Shown here piece after piece: positions 6,453-12,436 of a stretch of DNA of 13,730 nt. Origin of the DNA: RGIG8785 sp045655245 (GTDB taxonomy: Bacteria > Bacillota > Clostridia > RGIG8785); assembly GCA_045655245.1 (NCBI GenBank), contig JAZOOX010000042.1, positions 1-13,730 on the forward strand, given 5' to 3'. The number at the start of each line of letters is the position of its first letter. Position 1 is the first letter of the stretch. A model generated the notes under the pieces. It made no database searches. It saw only the letters and a program-made list of their open reading frames with translations, and had not been told where the DNA came from. The translations under genes and the position numbers were made by a program.

Positions 6453-7031
6453 ATGTTTGCAATGTTAAACGGCCGCGTTGTAGAGACCGAAGACCACGCC
6501 CTGATCATCGACGTGGGCGGCATCGGCTTCCGCGTATTTGCCACCGATCGCACCGTTCGCGACGTTCAGGGCGGTGAAGGGATTAAGCTTTACATCCACG
6601 AAAGCATCCGCGAGGACGCTTTTGACCTGTACGGGTTTTTAACGAAAGAGGAACGGAATCTGTTTTTGCAACTCATCGGCGTATCGGGCGTGGGCCCCAA
6701 AGCCGCTTTGTCGGTGCTGTCCACCCTGCGCCCTGCAGAGCTGTCCGCCGCCGTGGCGCAGTCGGATGCAAAACGCATTGCCACTGCCCCCGGTGTGGGA
6801 CCGAAGATTGCTCAGCGGATCGTACTGGAACTGAAAGACAAACTGGCACCCGCAACGGGGGAAGCCATTGGCGAAGCCCCCCTCACCGCCTTGGGGAACG
6901 AGGCGTTGGCGGCTTTGATGGCGTTGGGATTCTCTGCCGTCGAAGCCCGGGATGCGTTACAAAACGCCGACGGGTCTGCCCCCACGGGGGAGCAGGTGCG
7001 TCAGGCACTGATGTACTTGAACAAACGATAG
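6453..7031 (+). CDS. ruvA: Holliday junction branch migration protein RuvA
   Basis: RuvA is the tetrameric DNA-binding subunit that holds the four-way junction and loads RuvB rings. The N-terminal OB domain (about 1-63) begins with MLNGRVVE and IIDVGGIGFRV. Two helix-hairpin-helix motifs follow: GVSGVGPK at 76-83 and GVGPKIAQR at 114-122. A flexible linker (about 131-145) leads to the small C-terminal domain III (about 146-192) that contacts RuvB. At 192 residues it is complete. Its ribosome site, GGGGGA, lies inside the last codons of ruvC, and its stop TAG overlaps the first base of the ruvB ribosome site, so the three ruv genes are probably translationally coupled. Confidence 0.97.
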   Translation: MFAMLNGRVVETEDHALIIDVGGIGFRVFATDRTVRDVQGGEGIKLYIHESIREDAFDLYGFLTKEERNLFLQLIGVSGVGPKAALSVLSTLRPAELSAAVAQSDAKRIATAPGVGPKIAQRIVLELKDKLAPATGEAIGEAPLTALGNEALAALMALGFSAVEARDALQNADGSAPTGEQVRQALMYLNKR

Positions 7032-7043
7032 GAGGAAGCGGTG

Positions 7044-8051
7044 ATGGAGGAACGGCTGACGACCCCCGATGTGGCGGTCAGCGACTTTGGTCTGGACCAT
7101 GATCTGCGCCCCCATACCCTGGGAGAGTATGTGGGACAGGAGTCGATTAAAGAAAACCTTGCGGTCTTTATGGAAGCCGCCATGCAGCGAAAAGAAGCCC
7201 TGGACCATGTTCTGCTGTACGGTCCTCCCGGACTGGGCAAGACGACTTTGGCAGGGATTATCGCCAATACCATGGGCGTTCAGTTGCGGGTTACCTCGGG
7301 TCCCGCCATCGAAAAGCCGGGGGATCTGGCGGCGATCCTGTCAGGACTTGCCGAGCACGACGTGCTGTTTATCGACGAGATCCATCGGATGTCCCGTGCG
7401 GTGGAAGAAGTGCTTTATCCTGCCATGGAGGACTATGCCTTAGACATCGTTTTGGGCAAAGGGATGGGGGCGCAGACCCTGCGGGTCAACCTGCCCCATT
7501 TTACCCTGATCGGAGCCACCACCAAGGCGGGGATGGTGTCCGCACCCCTGCGCAGCCGCTTTGGTATGGTCATGCGCCTGGAGCTTTACACCCCCGAAGA
7601 ACTGGCAAAGATCGTCACCCGCTCGGCAGGGATCCTGGGGGTAGAGATTGACGGGGACGGCGCATTGGAGATTGCTTCCCGCTCCCGTGGTACCCCCCGC
7701 ATTGCCAACCGCTTTTTAAAACGCGCCCGTGACTTTGCCCAACTGCAAAACCAGGGCAAGATCACTGCCGCCGTTGCTGACCACGCGCTGCGGATGCTGG
7801 ATGTGGACGAGCTGGGCCTTGACCGCATCGACCGCCGCTTAATGACCGCCATCTTAAAGAACTTCGGCGGCGGCCCCGTGGGGCTGGATACCCTTGCCGC
7901 TTTCGTGGGCGAGGACAGCAATACCATCGAGGATGTGTACGAGCCCTATCTGCTTCAGCTGGGCTTTTTAAACCGAACCCCAAGAGGGCGAATGGCGACG
8001 GCAGAAGCCGCCCGCTACTTCGGCATCGAAGGAGACCAACTTTCTTTTTGA
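7044..8051 (+). CDS. ruvB: Holliday junction branch migration ATPase RuvB
   Basis: RuvB is the hexameric AAA+ motor that pumps DNA through RuvA-bound junctions. Visible motifs are Walker A GPPGLGKTT (60-68), Walker B LFIDEIHR (108-115), sensor GATTKAG (157-163), and the arginine-finger region PLRSRFG (168-174). The RuvB-specific lid and winged-helix parts follow (GLDRIDRRL at 258-266, ending YFGIEGDQLSF). The length, 335 residues, is typical. I took ATG 7044 because GGAGGA (7031-7036) is 7 bases away; the GTG at 7041, one codon earlier, is also possible. The amidase gene follows after 10 bases, using GAGGT formed around the ruvB stop codon. Confidence 0.97.
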   Translation: MEERLTTPDVAVSDFGLDHDLRPHTLGEYVGQESIKENLAVFMEAAMQRKEALDHVLLYGPPGLGKTTLAGIIANTMGVQLRVTSGPAIEKPGDLAAILSGLAEHDVLFIDEIHRMSRAVEEVLYPAMEDYALDIVLGKGMGAQTLRVNLPHFTLIGATTKAGMVSAPLRSRFGMVMRLELYTPEELAKIVTRSAGILGVEIDGDGALEIASRSRGTPRIANRFLKRARDFAQLQNQGKITAAVADHALRMLDVDELGLDRIDRRLMTAILKNFGGGPVGLDTLAAFVGEDSNTIEDVYEPYLLQLGFLNRTPRGRMATAEAARYFGIEGDQLSF

Positions 8052-8061
8052 GGTTAAACCC

Positions 8062-9795
8062 ATGAAAAAACAACTGATTAAAATACTTGCAATGCTCTTG
8101 GCGCTGACCCTGTTACTGCCCCTTGGCGCCAATGCATCTTTTTACATACTGAACGGCGTCCGTTTTGAAGAGCCTGAACAGCCGGACATTAAACTCTTAC
8201 TGGACGGCGCCACCATCACCACCGACGTCCCCCCCGTGATCGTGGACAACCGCACGCTGGTTCCCGTCCGTTCGGTCTTTGAGGGGATGGGGGCGCGCGT
8301 GGAATGGATCCCCGAAGAACGACGGGTGACCGTCAGCGGCACAGTCAAGGTGGAGCTGGTCATCGACCAGAAAGAAGCCAACGTGGACGGGGAATCCCGC
8401 ACCATGGACGTGCCTGCCACCATCATCAACGACCGCACCATGGTACCCGTCCGCTTTATTTCCGAGTGTATGTCCTGCGACGTCAAGTGGGTGCCCGAAA
8501 AGCGGATGGTGGTGATCAACCGCCCTGTCGGGGACTTTAACCACACCCTGAAAAAAGTCTCTTACGAATGGGAAGAGCAGGTGGGACGCCTTCGGATCGC
8601 TTTGTCCATGGATAAAACAGGTGTAAAGTATAACACCTTTACGTTAAAAGACCCCCACCGTCTGGTGCTGGATCTGGACGAGACCTTTTTGGGTACGGGT
8701 ACTCCGTCTCCCGTAGAGACCGAGTGTCCCATGGTTCCCACCATCCGCTATTCCCAGTTCTCGAAAAACCCCATGGTCAGCCGCGTGGTGGTGGATATGA
8801 CCGAGCCTTCCGAGGCTTCGGTTTCCAAAAGCTCGGACGGCAAGACCCTGTATCTGGACTTCCAGTACGGCGGGGACCGCATCTACCTCTATGACGACCC
8901 GCCGACCTTGGTCTGCGGCGGTGCGGAAGAAGCGGATCTGACCTTAGAGACCGAGGACGGCGTTGCCACTGTCACCGTCCGCAATATGACCTACCCCCGG
9001 GAGGAGCTGGTCTTTGAAAACGAGTTTTGCGACGGGGTGGAGGTCACCAACCGCCGCGGCAACAGCATCTTGACCGTGTACTTAAAAGAGGACGCGGATG
9101 CCGTTCTTTCGGGCAACCGTATTCTCTTCTTTAACGGCGCTAAAAGCGACATCACCGACCTGACTTTAAAAGAAGAAGCAAAAGCGTTCCTGGTGGTCAT
9201 TGACCCCGGTCACGGCGGTGCGGACCCCGGTTCTATCGGCTATGACGAAAGCGGGGCGGAGTCCCTGCAGGAAAAAAAGGTCAACCTCCAGATCGCCCTT
9301 CGTGCCAATACCATTTTAAAGCAGATGGGCGTGAACACCCGCATGACCCGTATGACCGACACCAACGTTTCTTTAAGCGAGCGTGCCGAGATCGCCAACC
9401 GTGCAGGTGCCGATCTGTTTGTCAGCATCCATAACAACTCCTTTACCTCGCCGGACGCCGCAGGAAGCGAAGTCCTTTACGGCGACGGCGCCGTGCCCGA
9501 CGGTTACCGCACCAGCGGAAAACGGTTGGCACAGCTGATTCAAAAAGAACTGGCGGCACAGCTGGGGCGCCCCGACCGCGGCATCAAACAGACCCCGGGC
9601 ATGGCGGTTATCCGACTGTCCAAAATGCCTGCCGTTATTGTGGAGGGGCTGTTCTTAAGCAACGCCACCGACCTGGCAATGCTCAAAGACCCCGAACACA
9701 TCGAGGGCCTGGCGGTTGCCATTGCCCGCGGCGTGGTCAATACCCTGAACGAAATGACTACCTATACTCCGCGCATCACCCCCGAGGAAGAATAA
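8062..9795 (+). CDS. Secreted N-acetylmuramoyl-L-alanine amidase with CuAO_N1 and AMIN regions
   Basis: This predicted zinc amidase splits the MurNAc to L-Ala bond of peptidoglycan outside the cell. A signal peptide covers about residues 1-26 (LLALTLLLPLGANA). Residues 44-153 contain two tandem stalk-domain copies with matching motifs NRTLVPVR (63-70) and DRTMVPVR (124-131). These are copper-amine-oxidase-N-like domains, common in Firmicute wall proteins and not oxidases themselves. Residues about 160-270 resemble an AMIN targeting domain (HRLVLDLDETF), and 285-360 may be a second beta-rich copy. The C-terminal Amidase_3 domain (about 376-565) has zinc ligands H384 (DPGHGG) and H457 (SIHNN), with E404 (EKKVNL) and E528 (VEGLFLSN) in the conserved acidic positions. 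It is the last gene of the ruvCAB operon and ends at a strong terminator. Confidence 0.93.
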   Translation: MKKQLIKILAMLLALTLLLPLGANASFYILNGVRFEEPEQPDIKLLLDGATITTDVPPVIVDNRTLVPVRSVFEGMGARVEWIPEERRVTVSGTVKVELVIDQKEANVDGESRTMDVPATIINDRTMVPVRFISECMSCDVKWVPEKRMVVINRPVGDFNHTLKKVSYEWEEQVGRLRIALSMDKTGVKYNTFTLKDPHRLVLDLDETFLGTGTPSPVETECPMVPTIRYSQFSKNPMVSRVVVDMTEPSEASVSKSSDGKTLYLDFQYGGDRIYLYDDPPTLVCGGAEEADLTLETEDGVATVTVRNMTYPREELVFENEFCDGVEVTNRRGNSILTVYLKEDADAVLSGNRILFFNGAKSDITDLTLKEEAKAFLVVIDPGHGGADPGSIGYDESGAESLQEKKVNLQIALRANTILKQMGVNTRMTRMTDTNVSLSERAEIANRAGADLFVSIHNNSFTSPDAAGSEVLYGDGAVPDGYRTSGKRLAQLIQKELAAQLGRPDRGIKQTPGMAVIRLSKMPAVIVEGLFLSNATDLAMLKDPEHIEGLAVAIARGVVNTLNEMTTYTPRITPEEE

Positions 9796-9828
9796 AAAAA
9801 GAGTACGGATCAGCTCCGTACTCTTTTT
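9796..9828. terminator. Bidirectional terminator between the amidase and PAP2 genes
   Basis: AAAAAGAGTACGGA / TCCGTACTCTTTTT is a perfect 14-bp stem with a 5-base loop, including A and T tracts on both sides. It starts one base after the amidase stop and serves the convergent PAP2 gene too. The PAP2 stop codon (9810-9812) is in the loop, and its last codons (RVRS) are in the stem. Confidence 0.92.
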
Positions 9829-10490
9829 AATTTACCCGTCCAGTAATCCCGATAGAGGACCGCCTCGATGCCGAGACACATTGCCAGTGCGGCAAATCCG
9901 TCCAAGACCGAGTGCTGTTTGATAAACGCCGTGGACAGACAGACCAGCACCACGAACACCGTGACCGCCGTTCGGGTCAGGGGGTGCGCCCCCTTCTCTT
10001 TTAAAAAGACCGATGCAATGGCAATGGAATAGCCTACGTGGAGGGAGGGGAAAACGTTGGTGTCGGTATCGGCGGCGTAAAGAAGTCCCACCAAATCCGT
10101 CAGGACGTTATCCCGCGGGAACACCTGGGGACGGAGGTCCTGCATATTGGGGAAGAAGATGTAGACCGCCATGGCAATGATCTGGGTAGCGATGATATAA
10201 AGTTGCAGTTTGCGGAAACTGTCGGTATTGTAAAGGGCGAAATACCAAAGGGACCATGCAATCAGCAGGTACCACCCTACATAGGGAATGACAAACCATT
10301 CGCAAAAGGGGATCAGATCGTCCAGACGGCTGTGGAACACGTAACAGTTTTCCACGGGGATCAGCCGCTCGGTCAGAATGTACAGGGCAAAATAGACCAG
10401 CCAGCCCGAAAGCAGTTTTAAATGTGAAAACTGTGGCTCGTTGATGCGGGAAAAGCGGAATTCGCGGTAGTTGACTTGTGGGGTTCGCAT
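9810..10490 (-). CDS. PAP2-superfamily membrane protein (lipid phosphatase/transferase-like)
   Basis: This 226-residue protein has about five to six hydrophobic segments. The PAP2 catalytic signatures are present in modified form: PSLH at 148-151 (motif C2, His151) and KQHSVLDG at 191-198 (motif C3, His193 and Asp197). The classic first motif KxxxxxxRP is not seen; only an RP at 120-121 lies in its place. This pattern resembles the PAP2_3 group that includes inositol-phosphorylceramide synthase-like enzymes. The likely substrate is a lipid phosphate such as phosphatidic acid at the membrane surface. The gene follows the PlsC-like gene by 2 bases, and its ribosome site (AAAGGAG) overlaps the end of that gene, so the two are probably coupled in one lipid pathway. 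The exact reaction is not clear from sequence. Confidence 0.8.
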   Translation of the reverse strand: MRTPQVNYREFRFSRINEPQFSHLKLLSGWLVYFALYILTERLIPVENCYVFHSRLDDLIPFCEWFVIPYVGWYLLIAWSLWYFALYNTDSFRKLQLYIIATQIIAMAVYIFFPNMQDLRPQVFPRDNVLTDLVGLLYAADTDTNVFPSLHVGYSIAIASVFLKEKGAHPLTRTAVTVFVVLVCLSTAFIKQHSVLDGFAALAMCLGIEAVLYRDYWTGKLKRVRS

Positions 10491-10492
10491 GA

Positions 10493-11233
10493 CTATTCTC
10501 CTTTGTTGTTGGGGTAAAGCCGCTTGGGGATATTGCGGTAGGGGACGACGGTATGGGAAGGCAGGTCCACCGCCAAGCGGGTGATCTCTGCCGCCAAAAA
10601 GTCACGGATGTGGCGGCGTTCTTCGGCAATGGGCGCATCGGCAGAAAACCGAACAGGGGTGCCGAAAACCACCTGTTTCAGCCGCGGTGCTAAGTATGCG
10701 GGGACAAAAAGCAGTTCCTTCCCCGTCCGCTTGTAATAAAGCCGTGCCAGGTCAACAAAGTTTTCTTCCAGCTCGTAAAGAATATGGTTGAATTTGACGT
10801 CGTGTTCGGGGAAAATCAACAGATTTTCGCCACGGCGCAAGGCCTCTACCGACTTTTTAAAGGTGGACAACACCCGTGCATCCCGATAAACGGCGATGGT
10901 TTGTGCCTGGGTGAACAAAAACGCCGCAAGGGGGGCAATCAGGTAGGAGCAGACCTTATAAAAAGGGCGGGAACGCCGGGGCTTTTGGGACCAAAAATCC
11001 TGATAGGCATAGGCGGGAACGGTGGCGGTTTTCATCATCGCTCCGGCGCACCAGATGGAAAGGGGACGGGGGAAGTAGAGTTCTCCCAACAGCGGCCCGT
11101 GGATTTGGCAATGGTTGCCCACAATCACGGAAGGCTCGTCAGGAAGTTTGCCCGAAAATACGGGTCGGGGATAGATCAATCGTAACGCCCCTTTGATTCC
11201 TTTAAAGAGGGGCGATGTTTTCTTCTCTTGCAT
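10493..11233 (-). CDS. PlsC-like lysophospholipid acyltransferase family protein
   Basis: This 246-residue protein resembles glycerolipid acyltransferases, which move an acyl chain to lysophosphatidic acid or a similar acceptor at the membrane. Block I is GNHCQIHGP (39-47): His41 is present, but the HX4D Asp is Gly46. Block III appears as IFPEHD (140-145) in place of FPEGTRS. VYRDARVLSTF (115-125) followed by a helix and RRGENLLIFPE matches the usual block II to III region. Hydrophobic stretches at about 56-70 and 95-112 may touch the membrane. The missing Asp leaves its catalytic activity or chemistry uncertain, though some clostridial relatives also seem to have NHxQxxGP. ATG 11233 has GAGGTG upstream with about 6 bases spacing. 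It is first in an operon with the PAP2 gene. Confidence 0.75.
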   Translation of the reverse strand: MQEKKTSPLFKGIKGALRLIYPRPVFSGKLPDEPSVIVGNHCQIHGPLLGELYFPRPLSIWCAGAMMKTATVPAYAYQDFWSQKPRRSRPFYKVCSYLIAPLAAFLFTQAQTIAVYRDARVLSTFKKSVEALRRGENLLIFPEHDVKFNHILYELEENFVDLARLYYKRTGKELLFVPAYLAPRLKQVVFGTPVRFSADAPIAEERRHIRDFLAAEITRLAVDLPSHTVVPYRNIPKRLYPNNKGE

Positions 11234-11254
11234 TCATAACACCTCACGAAACAG

Positions 11255-11281
11255 TTTATACTAAATTTGTGAAGATTTCAA
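11255..11281 (-). promoter_or_regulatory. Possible promoter for the PlsC-like/PAP2 operon
   Basis: On the minus strand TTGAAA (11276-11281) and TATAAA (11255-11260) are separated by only 15 bases, shorter than ideal. The same AT-rich core read on the plus strand offers TATACT (11257-11262) with a weak TTCATA 18 bases upstream (11233-11238), possibly for the divergent DUF421 gene. Both assignments are weak. Confidence 0.35.
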
Positions 11282-11335
11282 CCTCGGTTGGAATTTTTTT
11301 TGCTTTTTGCGAGAAAATAGCAACGAGGTGAGAGC

Positions 11336-11971
11336 ATGCAGGTCAGTTTTGTTCGGACGTTGATTTTATACTTTTTTGTACTGTTTTTGATGCGGATGAT
11401 GGGCAAACGCCAGTTGGGCGAACTGCAATTGTCCGAGCTGGTGGTGGCGATTATGGTCTCTGACCTTGCCGCCGTCCCCATGCAGTCCCCCGAAACGCCG
11501 TTGTTAAACGGTCTGGTACCCATTCTGACCCTGATGATCTGCGAAATCGTATTGTCCTACATTGCATTAAAGAGCAAGACCGTCCGACGGCTTTTGATCG
11601 GGCGGCCCAGCCATATTATCGCCGACGGCAAACTGGTGGAAAAGGAACTGCGGCGGTTGCGCTACTCGGTCGACGACCTGCAGACCCAACTGCGGATTGA
11701 CGGCTACCCCGATTTTTCCCAGATTCAGGACGCGTTTTTAGAGACCAACGGCGATTTGTCGGTGGTACCCAAGGCACAGGACAACGGTCCTGCCACCCGC
11801 ATCCTCATCTCGGACGGGGTGCTGGATCAAAAACTGATGCAGGAACTGAACCTTTCCGAAAAGTGGCTGTACGCCTACCTAAAAAGCCAACGGGTATCCG
11901 ATCCGTCTCAGGTCTTTTTGCTGGTTTTAAACGAAAAAGCCCCCGTCTTTTTTCAAAAAAAGGAGGAGTAG
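11336..11971 (+). CDS. DUF421 membrane protein (YetF-like)
   Basis: This 211-residue protein fits the DUF421/YetF family. The N-terminal half has about three membrane segments (7-21, 33-47, 60-78) and the conserved MGKRQLGELQLSELV motif (22-36). The C-terminal half is the soluble YetF domain, with RPSHIIADGKL (90-100), the LRIDGYPDFSQI region and NGDLSVVP (138-145). The biochemical role of the family is not established; a DUF421-containing protein in Bacillus (2Duf) affects spore wet-heat resistance and inner-membrane properties. The ATG start follows GAGGTGAGAGC. The DUF4363-like gene starts one base after its stop, and the AGGAGG for that gene lies within its last codons, so the two proteins probably work together. 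Confidence 0.88.
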   Translation: MQVSFVRTLILYFFVLFLMRMMGKRQLGELQLSELVVAIMVSDLAAVPMQSPETPLLNGLVPILTLMICEIVLSYIALKSKTVRRLLIGRPSHIIADGKLVEKELRRLRYSVDDLQTQLRIDGYPDFSQIQDAFLETNGDLSVVPKAQDNGPATRILISDGVLDQKLMQELNLSEKWLYAYLKSQRVSDPSQVFLLVLNEKAPVFFQKKEE

Positions 11972-11972
11972 C

Positions 11973-12311
11973 GTGAAAAGTTTTATTGCCGCCCTTGTCG
12001 TTCTTGTCCTGCTCTTGACGGGGTTTGCCGTCTATAACGACGTTCTGACCCAAACGGTAGATACCCTCTGCACCCTGGCGGAAACAGGGGACATCCCCCG
12101 CCTTGCCCAAGCCTTTTCGGATGCCAAGCCCTTGTTTGGTGTTTTTTTAAACCACCAGGAGGTGGCGACCTTAGAGGACTCGGTGGCGCGGCTGTTGGTC
12201 CTTTATCGGTCAGAGGAGCGCACCAGCCGTCTTTGCGAGCAGAGCCTGTTTGTCAGCCGTCTTCGTGCCTTGTACGAAAACGAGGGGCTTGGACTTGTAA
12301 ATATACTGTAA
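11973..12311 (+). CDS. DUF4363-like small membrane-anchored protein
   Basis: This 112-residue product has one N-terminal hydrophobic segment (about 4-20, FIAALVVLVLLLTGFAV) and a mostly helical, probably extracytoplasmic part with leucine-rich helices. Its size, layout and position directly after DUF421 match DUF4363 proteins as I remember them, which are typically paired with DUF421 in clostridia. The function is unknown. The start is GTG, supported by AGGAGG (11961-11966) 6 bases before it; no in-frame ATG exists nearby. It ends just ahead of a strong terminator. Confidence 0.72.
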   Translation: MKSFIAALVVLVLLLTGFAVYNDVLTQTVDTLCTLAETGDIPRLAQAFSDAKPLFGVFLNHQEVATLEDSVARLLVLYRSEERTSRLCEQSLFVSRLRALYENEGLGLVNIL

Positions 12312-12324
12312 ATGAAGGTAAATT

Positions 12325-12352
12325 AAAAGCCTGCCCAAGGGGGCAGGCTTTT
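12325..12352. terminator. Bidirectional terminator between DUF4363-like gene and valS
   Basis: AAAAGCCTGCCC / GGGCAGGCTTTT is a perfect 12-bp stem with a 4-base loop. It is followed by T tracts on both strands (T6 in total on the plus strand). It lies 13 bases past the DUF4363-like stop and about 85 bases past the valS stop, so it can end both transcripts. Confidence 0.92.
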
Positions 12353-12363
12353 TTACTTGTTCT

Positions 12364-12426
12364 GCGGGGGATGCGGCGAAAGTGTTCCGCACCTCCCGCT
12401 ATCGGAAAAGGCGCGCCTCACTTTCA
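12364..12426. other. Structured intergenic element, possible pseudoknot
   Basis: In the 84-base gap between the terminator and the valS stop, GCGGGGGATGCGG (12364-12376) pairs with CCGCACCTCCCGC (12387-12399): 13 positions with one G-U and one A-C. The 10-base loop contains GAAAGTG (12378-12384), which is exactly complementary to CACTTTC (12419-12425). Between them is a 10-base palindrome AGGCGCGCCT (12409-12418). On the minus strand it would be the 3' untranslated region of valS. It has no coding signal I trust. It could be a dispersed repeat, a small RNA or an mRNA end structure. Confidence 0.4.
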
Positions 12427-12436
12427 CTATATGCAG

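Noticed and set aside
11277..11300. Small CAAC-CTCG-GTTG hairpin followed by T8 upstream of DUF421
   Set aside because: The stem is only 4 bp and lies between divergent genes; too weak to call a terminator or attenuator.
12355..12436. T-box riboswitch for valS
   Set aside because: The element lies after the 3' end of valS, not upstream of it, and has no T-box sequence; the valS leader is outside the window.
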